64,000 bases of DNA from Streptomyces aurantiacus (GCF_027107535.1 NZ_CP114283.1:6882001-6946000), one strand, 5' to 3'; positions 36,557 through 48,044 are shown, counted from the stretch's first letter. Made by a program: numbers and translations. The notes: generated by a model from the letters alone, not told the origin.

Positions 36557-37265
36557 ACTCCGGTTCCGCGCGCGGGACATGCTGGTCCGGCAGCTGCTCC
36601 AGGCGGTACGCGAGCTTCTCGGCGAGGGGCGTGCCCGGCGGCAGCAGGGTGTACCAGCCGCGGCGCACGTCGGCCGCGGTCCGCGCGGGTGTCCGCCCCT
36701 GGCCGCAGCCGCGGAAGGAGGCCCGCCCCGCCGGAAGCAGTGCGTGCCGGCCGGCGTACGAGGCGACGAGGTCGCACCGGTCGCGGGCGGTGCGACGGGG
36801 GCGCGGGGCCATCACCGCGTCGATGTCGCTGCGCACGTCGTGCGAGGCGGCCTTGTCGACGGTCGTGACGAAGACGCCGCCGGGGCGCAGCACCCGGGCC
36901 GCCTCGGCCACGACCTGCTCCGCGTCGTCCAGGAGGTGCAGCAGCCAGATCGCCGAGACGGCGTCGAACGTCGCTGTGGGGAAGGGGAGTTGGCGGGTGT
37001 CGGCCAGCACGACACGGCCCGGTACCCGGTCGGCGGCCCGTCGCAGCATGCCGGTCGCCGCGTCGGCGCCCGTCACGTCGAGACCGGCCGCCACGAGCCG
37101 GCGGGTGACGCTGCCGGTGCCGCAGGCGGCGTCCAGGAGGGTGCCGGCGTTGCCGGGGATCAGTCCGAGCACGGCGCTCGCGGCCGCGGCGGCACGGCGT
37201 TCGCCGCCCCGTGACGCGTCGTAGCGCTCGGCCTCCTTGTCGTAGTCGAACGCCGGCGCGCTCAA
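36513..37265 (-). CDS. Class I SAM-dependent methyltransferase
   Basis: The 250-residue protein has motif I LLDAACGTGSVTRRL, the acidic VTGADAATGML, and the later AIWLLHLLDD and LRPGGVFVTTV typical of Methyltransf_11/25 proteins. The substrate is unknown. It starts with TTG at 37265, whose bases overlap the stop of the pterin dehydratase gene (TTGA), so the genes form an operon. The last 44 bases overlap the convergent DUF1579-like gene. Confidence 0.9.
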   Translation of the reverse strand: MSAPAFDYDKEAERYDASRGGERRAAAAASAVLGLIPGNAGTLLDAACGTGSVTRRLVAAGLDVTGADAATGMLRRAADRVPGRVVLADTRQLPFPTATFDAVSAIWLLHLLDDAEQVVAEAARVLRPGGVFVTTVDKAASHDVRSDIDAVMAPRPRRTARDRCDLVASYAGRHALLPAGRASFRGCGQGRTPARTAADVRRGWYTLLPPGTPLAEKLAYRLEQLPDQHVPRAEPEFSLRAFRKPGPADA

Positions 37266-37567
37266 CTCGCGCCGTGCCCGGCGGAGAGTTCCTCGACCCG
37301 GTGGGCCAGTTCGAAGTCCTTCTCGGTGACGGCGCCGCCCACGCTGTGCGTGTTCACCGTGAGGGAGACGGTGTCGTAGCCGAGCGTGAGGTCGCAGTGG
37401 TGGTCCAGCTCGTCCTGCACCTGGGCGATGTGCACGACCAGGGCGGCCGCGGCGAAGTGCGAGCCCAGCCGGTAGGACCGGGCGATCCTGTCGCCGTCCA
37501 GGGACCAGCCGGGCAGCTCCGCGAGGCGGTCCTCGATCTCCTTCTGCGAAAGCGGTTCGAGGGGCAC
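37262..37567 (-). CDS. Pterin-4a-carbinolamine dehydratase
   Basis: The 101-residue protein matches the PCD/DCoH family in length and carries the motif HHCDLTLGYDTVSLTVNTH, whose His residues form the active site that dehydrates 4a-hydroxytetrahydropterin. LPGWSLDGDRIARSY near the start is also typical. It regenerates the pterin cofactor after aromatic amino acid hydroxylation, but no hydroxylase is adjacent. It is the first gene of an operon with the methyltransferase. Confidence 0.95.
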   Translation of the reverse strand: MPLEPLSQKEIEDRLAELPGWSLDGDRIARSYRLGSHFAAAALVVHIAQVQDELDHHCDLTLGYDTVSLTVNTHSVGGAVTEKDFELAHRVEELSAGHGAS

Positions 37568-37780
37568 GGTCTCGCTCCTTCCGTGATGTCGGCTTCCTTG
37601 GGGCCGGTGAGCGAACCGAGCCGCGTCACCACGCCCTGGATCTCCTCAGCGTCCCACAGTCGGGCTCTCCCGTCCCTGGTCAGACGGGTCCCCGCAGCGC
37701 GGCGAGGTCCGCATTCGGCCGCCCGGCGGCGCGTCGGCCCATGGGTGACCCGTGAGTGACACATCGACTACGGTCGGGGT

Positions 37781-38650
37781 ATGACCACCTCCGCGTCCGC
37801 CTCCGGATCCGTCAGCACGTCCGCCGGCGCCCCGGGCGGCACCTCCGCGGCCGACCAGGGGGTCGGGCCGCTGCTGCGCGGCTGGCGGGAGCAGCGCCGG
37901 GTGAGTCAGCTGGAGCTGGCGCTGCGGGCCGGATCGTCGGCGCGGCACATCAGCTTCGTCGAGACGGGCCGCTCCCGGCCGAGCGAGGAGATGGTGCTGC
38001 GCCTCGCCGAGCACCTGGACGTACCGGTGCGGGACCGCAACGCCCTTCTGCTCGCGGCCGGTTACGCGCCCCGCTATCCGGAGACCCCGCTGGACGATCC
38101 GGCGCTGGACGCGCTGCGCGAGGGGGTGGAGCGGCTGATCCAGGGTTACGAGCCCTATCCGGCGCTGGTCGTGGACGCCACGTACCACGTGGTCGCCGCC
38201 AACCGGGGCATCGCGATGCTCCTCGACGGCCTCCCCGAGCGGCTGCTCGCCCCTCCGCTGAACGCGATGCGCCTGACGCTGCACCCCGAGGGCCTGGCGC
38301 CCAGGATCCGCAACCTGCGTGAGTGGCGCGGCCATCTGCTGGCCCAGATGGAGCGGGACATCGCCCTGCGCCGCTCGGATGCGCTGCGGGCCCTGTACGA
38401 GGAGGTGGCGGCCTATCCGCACCCCTCCTCGGAGGAGTCCTCCCTCTTTCCCGACGAGGAACCGGCGGAGCCGGTCCCCTACTTCGCGCTGCCGATGCAG
38501 ATCGAGCACGACGGACGGCTGCTGTCCTTCATCTCGTCCATCTCCACGTTCAACACGCCCATGGACGTGACGGTCGCCGAGCTGGCCATCGAGACGCTGC
38601 TCCCGGCCGACCCGGCGACGGTCAAGTACCTGCAGTCGCTGATGTCCTGA
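37781..38650 (+). CDS. XRE-family regulator with MmyB-like ligand-binding domain
   Basis: The 289-residue protein has a helix-turn-helix at about residues 30-85 (RRVSQLELALRAGSSARHISFVETGRSRPS) and a C-terminal MmyB-type PAS-like domain (about 105-285) with the family phrase YPALVVDATYHVVAANRGI. In this family the C-terminal domain can bind fatty acids. ATG 37781 has only GGTCGGGGT before it. It is divergent from the pterin dehydratase operon with a 213-bp gap. Confidence 0.92.
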   Translation: MTTSASASGSVSTSAGAPGGTSAADQGVGPLLRGWREQRRVSQLELALRAGSSARHISFVETGRSRPSEEMVLRLAEHLDVPVRDRNALLLAAGYAPRYPETPLDDPALDALREGVERLIQGYEPYPALVVDATYHVVAANRGIAMLLDGLPERLLAPPLNAMRLTLHPEGLAPRIRNLREWRGHLLAQMERDIALRRSDALRALYEEVAAYPHPSSEESSLFPDEEPAEPVPYFALPMQIEHDGRLLSFISSISTFNTPMDVTVAELAIETLLPADPATVKYLQSLMS

Positions 38651-38683
38651 CGTGCGATCAGCCATTGCTGCACCCGCGGGCCG

Positions 38684-39103
38684 TCAGCTTTTCCGCATCG
38701 CCCGCAGTGCCGCGTACTGAACCAGCGCGAACCCCGCCACGGTCAGCGCCTGCACCGGCGTCCACACCGCTCCGGCGGTGCTGGGCGACAGCCAGAGGGC
38801 GAGCGCCACGAAACTCAGGGCCGCCCAGGCGAGGTTGATCTCGATCACGGCGCGCACGGGCAGTACGGGAGGCCGCCGGCGTGAGGCCAGGAGGGCGACT
38901 GCGGCCCCGTACACGGTGAGCGGGACGCCGAGGACGAGCAGCAGCTCCGGGTCGACGCCGAGCAGCCGCCCCAGCGGGCCGGACGCGACGAGGTAGGCGA
39001 CGCCGTTCGCGCCGGTCACCACGGCGTCGAGCGCCAGGAAGCGGCGCAGCATGGTCTGCGGGTCGGTGGTGCGGGCCAGGGCGGTGAGCTGGGCTGCGGA
39101 CAT
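38684..39103 (-). CDS. Small integral membrane protein
   Basis: The 139-residue protein has four predicted hydrophobic segments with short polar loops (about residues 22-45, 52-72, 83-106, 112-132). It starts with a polar segment, MSAAQLTALARTTDPQTMLRRF. No enzyme motif is visible. Similar small four-helix proteins of unknown function are common in Streptomyces. GGAGGGTGATCC lies before ATG 39103. Confidence 0.85.
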   Translation of the reverse strand: MSAAQLTALARTTDPQTMLRRFLALDAVVTGANGVAYLVASGPLGRLLGVDPELLLVLGVPLTVYGAAVALLASRRRPPVLPVRAVIEINLAWAALSFVALALWLSPSTAGAVWTPVQALTVAGFALVQYAALRAMRKS

Positions 39104-39316
39104 GGCGGATCACCCTCCGTCGAGGTCGGTTTCGGCTGGTCGGACCTGGTTCCCGGACCGGAGTGCGCCGGCCCGGGAACCAGTACGCACACCATGCCGC
39201 GCGCCACCGGTGGCGGTCGATTACCAGCGAGGTAATGACGACCTCCCGGATCAGGTGAGGCTTTCGCCGGAACGTGGCACACTTCTCGCCATGCTCGGCG
39301 CTTGGGGAGGCGTGGC

Positions 39317-40180
39317 GTGAGTGAAAGGCGTCCTGCGCCGACCGTGGGTCAGGTGGTGCTGGGGAGACGGCTGCAGGAACTGCGCGAGGCGTCCGGTCTG
39401 AAGCGGGACGAGGCGGGGCAGATCCTGCGGGTCGCCGGTGCGACCGTGCGCCGGATGGAGATGGCCGAGGTCACTCTCAAGATTCCGTACGTCCAGGTGC
39501 TCCTGTCGACGTACGGCGTCCCCGACGACGAGATCGCGGCGTTCGTCCGGCTGGTCGAGGAGGCGAACCAGCCCGGCTGGTGGCAGCGCTACCACGACGT
39601 CCTGCCGGAGTGGTTCAGCCTCCATGTGAGCCTGGAGGGCGCGGCCTCGATCATCCGGTCGTACGAGCCGCACTTCGTACCCGGGCTGCTGCAGACCGAG
39701 GACTACGCCCGGGCCGTCCTGGAGGCCGGCACGGTCGGGCAGACGGGGCCCGAGGAGATCGACCGTCATGTGTCACTGCGGATGGCCCGGCAGAAGCTGC
39801 TCACCGGGGATCACGCGCCCCATCTGTGGGTGATCATGGAGGAAACGGTCCTGCAACGGCCGGTCAGTATCCGCTCCGAAGTGATGGCGGACCAGCTGGA
39901 CCATCTCCTGGCGGCCGTCGAGAACGACCACATCACCCTGCAGATAGCCGAGTTCGCGTCCGGCCCGCACCCGGGAACGTACGCGCCCTTCGTGCTGTTC
40001 CGGTTCGCGGAGCCCGAACTGCCGGACATGGTCTACACCGAGTACCTGACCGGGGCGCTCTACCTCGACTCCCGCAAGGAAGTGGCCGCGCACCTGGAGG
40101 TGCTGGACCACATGACGACCGGCGCGGCCGACGCCCGGCGCACCAGGGAGATGATCCTGGAGCGCCGGGCTGATTTCTGA
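39317..40180 (+). CDS. Helix-turn-helix regulator with DUF5753 domain
   Basis: The 287-residue protein has an XRE-type helix-turn-helix (about residues 14-60) and a DUF5753 C-terminal domain with the hallmark IRSYEPHFVPGLLQTEDYARAV. GTG 39317 was chosen because GGGGAGG lies six bases before it. These regulators are a large Streptomyces family and are usually followed by a small DUF397 protein gene. Here the next gene, 14 bases on, is the convergent dnaK-like gene, so the usual partner is absent. Confidence 0.93.
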   Translation: MSERRPAPTVGQVVLGRRLQELREASGLKRDEAGQILRVAGATVRRMEMAEVTLKIPYVQVLLSTYGVPDDEIAAFVRLVEEANQPGWWQRYHDVLPEWFSLHVSLEGAASIIRSYEPHFVPGLLQTEDYARAVLEAGTVGQTGPEEIDRHVSLRMARQKLLTGDHAPHLWVIMEETVLQRPVSIRSEVMADQLDHLLAAVENDHITLQIAEFASGPHPGTYAPFVLFRFAEPELPDMVYTEYLTGALYLDSRKEVAAHLEVLDHMTTGAADARRTREMILERRADF

Positions 40181-40194
40181 CCGGCACCGGTCCC

Positions 40195-42099
<1,905 letters not shown>

Positions 42100-42143
42100 G
42101 TCCGTCCCCTTCCGCCCGGGCCTTCTCGCGTTCCATCAGAAAA

Positions 42144-42164
42144 CTTGAGTGCCGCCCCGTCAAT
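42144..42164. promoter_or_regulatory. HAIR-like element (HspR site) upstream of the second dnaK
   Basis: On the minus strand the sequence reads ATTGACG-N7-ACTCAAG. The right half is a perfect half-site of the HspR inverted repeat (CTTGAGT-N7-ACTCAAG); the left half matches at four of seven positions. TTGACG could also act as the -35 element, so HspR would block polymerase. Confidence 0.55.
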
Positions 42165-42244
42165 GGGGCGGGTACCCCGGACAACCCCGGACATGACGAT
42201 GCCGCGCCCACTCGCGGGGCGCGGCACCGGGAAGCAGGCGGGTG

Positions 42245-42673
42245 TCAGGCGAGCTTCGCCGTCAGCGTGATGGTGGTACCCGTCAGTGCCTGGCTGACCG
42301 GGCAGTTCTTCTTGGCGTCCTCGGCGGCCGCGACGAAGGCGTCCTCGTCGATACCCGGCACCGTGCCCTCCACCGTGAGGTGGATGCCCGTGATTCCCTC
42401 GCCGGGCTGGAAGCTGACGTCGGCGGAGGTGGTGAGCTTGGTGGGCGGGGTGCCGGCCCCGGCCAGGGCGTGCGAGAACGCCATGGAGAAGCAGCTGGAG
42501 TGCGCGGCGGCGATCAGCTCCTCGGGGCTGGTCTTGCCGTTCGCGTCCTGGGCGCGCGACGCCCAGGTCACGGGCTGCTGCTCGATGCTGCCGGAGGAGT
42601 CGAAGCTGACGACTCCGTTGCCCTCGAGCAGGTTGCCTTCCCAGACGGTGTGTGCGGAGCGCGTTGTTGCCAC
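42245..42673 (-). CDS. OsmC-family peroxiredoxin-like protein
   Basis: The 142-residue protein has both redox cysteines of the OsmC/Ohr family: Cys61 in AAHSSCFSMAFS and Cys124 in KKNCPVSQAL. It probably reduces organic hydroperoxides in the cytoplasm. GTG 42673 was chosen because AAGGGA precedes it and the family begins here with ATTRSAHTVWEG. It lies 65 bases after the VWA gene on the same strand and may share its transcript. Confidence 0.93.
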   Translation of the reverse strand: MATTRSAHTVWEGNLLEGNGVVSFDSSGSIEQQPVTWASRAQDANGKTSPEELIAAAHSSCFSMAFSHALAGAGTPPTKLTTSADVSFQPGEGITGIHLTVEGTVPGIDEDAFVAAAEDAKKNCPVSQALTGTTITLTAKLA

Positions 42674-42738
42674 GGTGATTCCCTTTCGATGTGGTCCCGG
42701 TTCCGGGGGTCCGTGGCACCATCCGATCACACTCGCGC

Positions 42739-44547
42739 TCAGCGCACGCGGAAGACCGGTCCCCGTGCGGAGAACGGCAGGGAGGAGCCCTGCGGGATCA
42801 GGTAGGCGTGCTCGCGGCGGACGCGCAGGACATCGCAGTAGCCGTCCGTGATGACCAGAACCGGGGCACCCGGCGGGAAGTCCTTCGCGCGGTGGAGGAG
42901 GTCGATGCCGGGCTGGAGGACCGTGCCGCCGCGGCCGCGGACCCGCACCCGGCCGGCGATCTCGGTGACCGGCAGGAAGCCCGCGTCGTGCGGGGCCGCG
43001 TCACAGAAGACGACGCGCGCGGCCGGTACGTCACGGGCCTGCGCGTACGAGGCGATGGCGCCCAGTGCCTTGCCCAGCAGGGTGCGGTCCATGGAGCCGG
43101 AGGTGTCGAGGACGACGCCGAAGGTGCAGCGGGCGATCTCCTCGGGCGGGAAGTACCGTCCGGCGCGCGGGATGTCGGGAGTGGCGGCCTGCCGGCGGGA
43201 CGGGCGCGCGTACGTGCGCAGGGGCTCGGGGCGCGGTACGAACTCGTCGAACCAGCGGGCGAGTTGGGCGTCCCAGGGCAGCGGCGGATGGCTGAGGGCG
43301 CGGATCTCCTCGACGAGGCCGCCGGGCAGGAAGCCGCGCTCCTGGCGCTCGTGCAGGTCCAGGCCCTGGGCGAGGCCGCGGCGGTAGAACTCGTCGAGGT
43401 CGACGTAGTCGCGGGGCGAGCCGAGCGGGCCGCCGAGGATGTCTCCCACGCCCTTGCCCCGCAGGGTGGCGAGCCGGCGGTGGCGGCGCAGGTCGGTGGC
43501 GATCCGGTCGTAGACCTCCTCGGCGGAGAGGTCCTTCAACTCCTTCTCGTACAGCAGCCCTTCGGGCATCGTGCCGACGCGCATCTCGACCAGCCAGGCG
43601 TTGATGACGTAGTCGCAGGCGACGTTGAAGAGGTACGGGTCGCGGGTGCCGCAGCGGTCGCCGTGGCGCAGCGCGGCGTGCAGCATCTCGTGGGCGAGGA
43701 CGAACCGCCATTCCTCGTCCTCGAACTGACGCAGCGGGTTGATGTAGATCTCGGCCGCCTCGGGGTCGACCGCAGCCACGGAGATGCCGTGTGCGCGGGC
43801 GAGTTCGGCGTCCGCGACGACGGTGATGCCGGCCGCGATGCCGCCGAGGAGGGGGTAGGAGGACACGAACCAGCTCAGCGCCCGCTCCCACGGCTGCAGC
43901 GGGGTGAGGCCCCCGCGCATCGAGTCGCGGCGGCCGCCCGCCAGGTCCATCGCGGTGGCAACGGTGCGCGTCAGCGCGTGGGCGAAGGCGAGCTGCCAGT
44001 CCGGTGCGGTGCCTCCCCGCCAGCTGTCCCACGGCACGAGCAGCTGGTCCGGTTCGCTCCCCGCGGTGCCGCAGCGCTCGTACACGGCCGGGACGCCGGC
44101 GCCGTCGCGGCGCCAGCGCGCGGCGAGCTGCTCCTCGTCGCCGTCGGGGTACGACATCGGCAGGTCCGCGGGCGTCAGGCCGATGGGGAAGCCCAGGAGG
44201 AAGCGGTTGACGACGACACAGCGGGCGGCGAGGTCGAAGCGGTCGGGCTGCTCACGCCGGGTCGTGTACGCCGGGACGTGACCGAAACCGAGGTGGAGGG
44301 CGCCGTGCGCGACCGCCCAGGCCCACTCGGCGGGGTCGGCCCGGCGCCCCGGGTGCACATGCAGCACGCCGTCGGAGTCGACGCGGACGAGCCCTTCGCG
44401 GGGCGACTCCTCGCAGTCCTCCTGACGGCAGACGCTGAAGCCGATGGCGGCCAGTGCGCGGTTGGCCCGCACCAGCCGCATCCCTTCGGCGAACGCCTCG
44501 GCGGCCAGGTCCTTCTTGGGCTGCGCCTGCTTGTTCGTACGGCTCAT
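42739..44547 (-). CDS. VWA-domain protein with HExxH metallopeptidase-like domain (DUF2201 type)
   Basis: The 602-residue protein has two halves. Residues 1 to about 400 form a DUF2201 putative metallopeptidase-like region with HEMLHAALRHG (HExxH at 286-290). An earlier degenerate HGALHLGFGH occurs near residue 85. The C-terminal part is a VWA-like domain with the metal-ion site DTSGSM at 481-486 and VLVITDG further on. AGGAGG lies eight bases before ATG 44547. The MoxR AAA ATPase gene lies 181 bases upstream on the same strand. MoxR and VWA proteins work as pairs in metal insertion and chaperone systems such as RavA-ViaA; here the added HExxH domain hints at a protease or metal role (inference). 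Confidence 0.88.
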   Translation of the reverse strand: MSRTNKQAQPKKDLAAEAFAEGMRLVRANRALAAIGFSVCRQEDCEESPREGLVRVDSDGVLHVHPGRRADPAEWAWAVAHGALHLGFGHVPAYTTRREQPDRFDLAARCVVVNRFLLGFPIGLTPADLPMSYPDGDEEQLAARWRRDGAGVPAVYERCGTAGSEPDQLLVPWDSWRGGTAPDWQLAFAHALTRTVATAMDLAGGRRDSMRGGLTPLQPWERALSWFVSSYPLLGGIAAGITVVADAELARAHGISVAAVDPEAAEIYINPLRQFEDEEWRFVLAHEMLHAALRHGDRCGTRDPYLFNVACDYVINAWLVEMRVGTMPEGLLYEKELKDLSAEEVYDRIATDLRRHRRLATLRGKGVGDILGGPLGSPRDYVDLDEFYRRGLAQGLDLHERQERGFLPGGLVEEIRALSHPPLPWDAQLARWFDEFVPRPEPLRTYARPSRRQAATPDIPRAGRYFPPEEIARCTFGVVLDTSGSMDRTLLGKALGAIASYAQARDVPAARVVFCDAAPHDAGFLPVTEIAGRVRVRGRGGTVLQPGIDLLHRAKDFPPGAPVLVITDGYCDVLRVRREHAYLIPQGSSLPFSARGPVFRVR

Positions 44548-44728
44548 CGCTCGGCCTCCTGCCGCCGGGCGGACGCGGCGGACGCCGGCACGCGGCGGGC
44601 CGCCGGGCCGCTCGTGGCAGGCCTTCGCCGCGCACCGGGGACGCGCCGGGGGCCTTCCGCCCGCAGCGGCCCTGACGAACGCGCCGTTACCGTGCGGGGC
44701 CCGGTGGCCGCCTGCTCGCGCGCGGTGT

Positions 44729-45790
44729 TCACCGGCGCGCCTCGACCAGCCGCGGCATGTCGCGGGCCGCCTCCACCAGGAACCACGCGGGCAGCACCGG
44801 GTTGCCGTCCTCGTCCGAGGCGATCACGCTCTGCGCGACCTCCACCGAGATCTCGGCGAGCTGCACGAGCAGCGACTTGGCGCGGTAGGCGGTCTGCCGA
44901 CCGTTCGCCGAGGCGTGCTCCTTGCTGGCGGGCAGCTCCTTGACGAGGCGGCCGCGGAAGGACTCGGCGAGGTAGTACAGCAGGTCGCGGTCCTCGACGC
45001 GGTTCGGCCAGCGGGCCTCGCCCTTGATGATCGCCTCGATGCCGAACCGGCTGCGGACGATCTTCACATAGCCGCAGAAGGCGACCGCGTGCGCGGGTGT
45101 CAGCGTGCCGTGCGCGATCACCTTGAGCGTCGGCTCGTCGAGCGTCGGGCCGAAGGAACGCAGCGCGTCGGAGAGCATGTGCCAGGAGCGGGGGGTGGAG
45201 AACGGCTCCTCGGTCTTCGGCGGCCTGGACCACAGGTGGTCGGGCCGGTCGGTGAGGTGGTCGAGCACCCACGGGTGGATGTCGTTCAACGCCGCCCACA
45301 CCAGCCAGTCCTTCGACGAGGCCTCCAGATGCACATGCGTGAGGCGGTTGACCAGCGCCGACGCGATCGGGCGGGCCAGTGCGTTGTCCGTCGAGCGGTT
45401 GCCCGCGCCGATCACGATCGAGCCGGCCGGCAGTTCGTAGGTGCCGATGCGGCGGTCGAGGATCAGCGAGTAGAAGGCCTTCTGGACGTCCGGGGTCGCC
45501 GCGTTCAGCTCGTCCAGGAACAGGCAGTAGGGCTCGTCGCGGGCGATGGCCTCCGGCGGGCAGAAGACCGAGCGGCCGTCACGGATCTGGGGTACGCCGA
45601 TCAGGTCCTCCGGCGCCAGCTGCGTACCCAGCAGGCTCACGCACTCCAGGCCCAGGGACTCGGCGAACTCCCGCACCAGGGAGGACTTTCCGATGCCAGG
45701 GGCGCCCCAGAGGAAGACCGGCCGCACGGTCGCGAGACCGAGCAGCAGCTCCGGTATACGGGCGGGGGTGACGGTGACGGCAGCCTGCAC
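44729..45790 (-). CDS. MoxR-family AAA+ ATPase
   Basis: The 353-residue protein has Walker A GAPGIGKSS (residues 29-37), Walker B CLFLDELNAA (about 89-98) and a sensor region GAGNRSTDNALARPI. A helical C-terminal part follows. MoxR ATPases remodel or activate partner proteins, often VWA-domain proteins, and the adjacent downstream gene encodes one. GTG 45790 follows AGGAG at eight bases. It is the first gene of the likely MoxR-VWA-OsmC unit. Confidence 0.93.
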   Translation of the reverse strand: MQAAVTVTPARIPELLLGLATVRPVFLWGAPGIGKSSLVREFAESLGLECVSLLGTQLAPEDLIGVPQIRDGRSVFCPPEAIARDEPYCLFLDELNAATPDVQKAFYSLILDRRIGTYELPAGSIVIGAGNRSTDNALARPIASALVNRLTHVHLEASSKDWLVWAALNDIHPWVLDHLTDRPDHLWSRPPKTEEPFSTPRSWHMLSDALRSFGPTLDEPTLKVIAHGTLTPAHAVAFCGYVKIVRSRFGIEAIIKGEARWPNRVEDRDLLYYLAESFRGRLVKELPASKEHASANGRQTAYRAKSLLVQLAEISVEVAQSVIASDEDGNPVLPAWFLVEAARDMPRLVEARR

Positions 45791-45959
45791 GCAACGGCTC
45801 CTGGAGTGTGTTCGAGGGGAGGGCGCACCGCTGCGCGATGTCCGATACGGACAGTGTGGGCGGTTCCGGTGCCGGCCCGCAGCCCATTTTCCGGAGCCCG
45901 GCGCCTTCCCGTACCACCGGAGCCGCCCGGCGCACCGGGACCGCCCGCCGCCCGCCCGG

Positions 45960-48044
45960 TCAGGCGGCCTTCCGCCCGGGACGGACCTCGATGGGCACCT
46001 GCGGGCCGTCGCACTCACGCAGCCAGCGGCGCAGTACGCGGTGCACCTGCTCGGCACCGACCAGTTCCTCCCCGGCCTGGACGGGCGCGGAGAACGTGAG
46101 CGGCGACATCAGGAAAGGGCGGCCCTGGGCGCCCCCGAGACCGCCGTGCGAGCCGATCTGCTCCTCGAACGCGAGCACCTCGCCCTCCTCGGGGTCGTAC
46201 CAGGAGTTGACCATGATGTCCGCGGTGTGCGGGAACGTGTGCGTGCGGCGCACGGCGTCGGCGGCTCCCGGGCCGAAGTCGGCCAGCGGGCCCGGGTCGT
46301 CGTCGAGTTCGTCCAGGGGGATCGCGGCGCCGTGCGCGCCGAGCACGAGGCCTCCGTGCTCCTCGCTGCGCACGAGCACGAAGCCGACGCCCGGATGGTT
46401 GGCCAGGGTGGTGAGCAGGGCCGGATGCCGGGCGTCGATCTCCTCGCGGCTCATCCGGTGCGGCACGTCCGGGAAGGACACCAGGCCGAGGTTGCCGGAG
46501 GCCAGCACGAGGGGCTCCGAGGCGGGGCCGGTCGGGCGGTACTGTTCGCCGCCCTCCTCCACGGGCCTGCGCAGCGCGGCCCGTACGGCCGCCCTGGCCT
46601 CGGCGCCGCTGTGGGTACGCCGGGCCTTGCGGGGCACGGGCAGTCCGCAGCCGGCCCGGACCAGCTCGCCGAGCCCCAGTCCGTAGCGGGCCCGGAACGT
46701 CTCGCCGGGGCTCTGGCCGTGGTCGGACAGCAGGACCACGCGGTACGCGCGCGGGGCGTGCTCGGCGACCTGCGCGATCAGGGCCAGCGAGCGGTCCAGC
46801 CGCTGGAGGACCTTCTCCGCGTCTCGGCTGCGCGGGCCGGAGTGGTGCGCCACCTCGTCGTACGCGACGAGGTCCGCGTACACCGAGGAACGTCCGGCGA
46901 GCATGTCCCCGATCACCGCCGTGACGACGACGTCCCGTTCGACGACGGTCGCGAAGGCGCGGATGAACGGGTACAGGCCGCCGCGGCCGACCCGGGGGCG
47001 CTTCTTGCCGAGCCGGGCCCGGGTCGACTCGCCGATCTCACGGCCGACGTCGGCGACGAAGGACAGGGCGGTACGGACGGCGTTGGCGGGGTCGGAGAAA
47101 TACACGAAGTAGCCCGCCCGGGAGCGGTTCTCCCTGCCTCTCCTGGCGGCCACGGAGAGCACCAGGGCGAGTTGCTCGGCACCGCCGCTGAAGAGGTTGC
47201 CGCGGCTCGCGCCGTCCACGGTGAGCAGGCCGCCGTCGCCGGTGTGCCCGATGGCCCGGCGCTGGAGTTCCGCGGCGCTGGTGGGCCGGTTGCAGACCAC
47301 GATCTCCTGGCTGTCCTTCTCGTACCAGCGGAAGGCGGGGACGTCGTGGTTGGAACCGTGCAGGATGCCGAGCTGGCTGGCACCGGTCTGGCTCGACCAG
47401 TCGGTGCGCCAGGGAATTATCCGGTGGGTGCCGCGGGAATCCTGGTTCTCGCCGAGCCAGGCGGCCACGGTGGGCATGAGACCGCGTCCGACCGCGTCCA
47501 GGAGCACGTCGTGCCCCACCCCGTCCAGTTGCAGGAAGACGGTGCCGGGCGTCGGCGGGCCCTCGGCGGGCGGTGTCCTCCCCCGGCGTCGGCGGTCGAA
47601 CAGCCGGTACAGCCTGCGTCGGTACGCGTCGTCGTCCCGCACGGCCAGGGCTCCGCCGGTGGCCGAGGCGACCGCCGACATCACCGCGGCGACCACCACG
47701 GCGGTCTCCGGGGCGGCCTCGCTCTGTCCCGACGGGTCGAGACGCAGGGCGAGGAGCAGGAGCGAGCCGTTCAGGAAGAAGACGAGCAGCCCGAGGACGA
47801 GGGCGGGGACGAGGAGCAGGGCCCGCACGAGAAGGGGCCACACGACGGAGGAGAGGACACCGAAGGCGCCGGCGCCGAGCGCGGCGGTGGCGGCGATACG
47901 GGTGGCGCTGTCACCGTCTGCGGACTGGAGCCTGAAGTCCGGCAGGATCCCGGCGAGGGCCAGCATGGTGACCGTGGACACGGCCCATACGGCGACGCTC
48001 CGCCAGACCGCGCTGCCAAGGCTTCGCCATCGTTCCCTGCCCAC
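45960..48044 (-). CDS. Alkaline phosphatase-superfamily membrane protein with holin-type N-terminal domain
   Basis: The 694-residue protein begins with four hydrophobic helices (residues about 15-130) of the phage-holin-like superfamily IV type. A type I phosphodiesterase/alkaline phosphatase fold follows, with the metal-binding motifs FLQLDGVGHDVLLDAV, AYDEVAHHSGP and LLSDHGQSPGETF, and HTADIMVNSWYD near the end. A catalytic Thr/Ser usually follows the first Asp; TGASQLGILHGSNHD is the likely site. It may hydrolyse phosphate esters or phosphoglycerol at the membrane. Whether it faces outward is uncertain. It is on the same strand as MoxR but 169 bases away. Confidence 0.88.
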   Translation of the reverse strand: MGRERWRSLGSAVWRSVAVWAVSTVTMLALAGILPDFRLQSADGDSATRIAATAALGAGAFGVLSSVVWPLLVRALLLVPALVLGLLVFFLNGSLLLLALRLDPSGQSEAAPETAVVVAAVMSAVASATGGALAVRDDDAYRRRLYRLFDRRRRGRTPPAEGPPTPGTVFLQLDGVGHDVLLDAVGRGLMPTVAAWLGENQDSRGTHRIIPWRTDWSSQTGASQLGILHGSNHDVPAFRWYEKDSQEIVVCNRPTSAAELQRRAIGHTGDGGLLTVDGASRGNLFSGGAEQLALVLSVAARRGRENRSRAGYFVYFSDPANAVRTALSFVADVGREIGESTRARLGKKRPRVGRGGLYPFIRAFATVVERDVVVTAVIGDMLAGRSSVYADLVAYDEVAHHSGPRSRDAEKVLQRLDRSLALIAQVAEHAPRAYRVVLLSDHGQSPGETFRARYGLGLGELVRAGCGLPVPRKARRTHSGAEARAAVRAALRRPVEEGGEQYRPTGPASEPLVLASGNLGLVSFPDVPHRMSREEIDARHPALLTTLANHPGVGFVLVRSEEHGGLVLGAHGAAIPLDELDDDPGPLADFGPGAADAVRRTHTFPHTADIMVNSWYDPEEGEVLAFEEQIGSHGGLGGAQGRPFLMSPLTFSAPVQAGEELVGAEQVHRVLRRWLRECDGPQVPIEVRPGRKAA

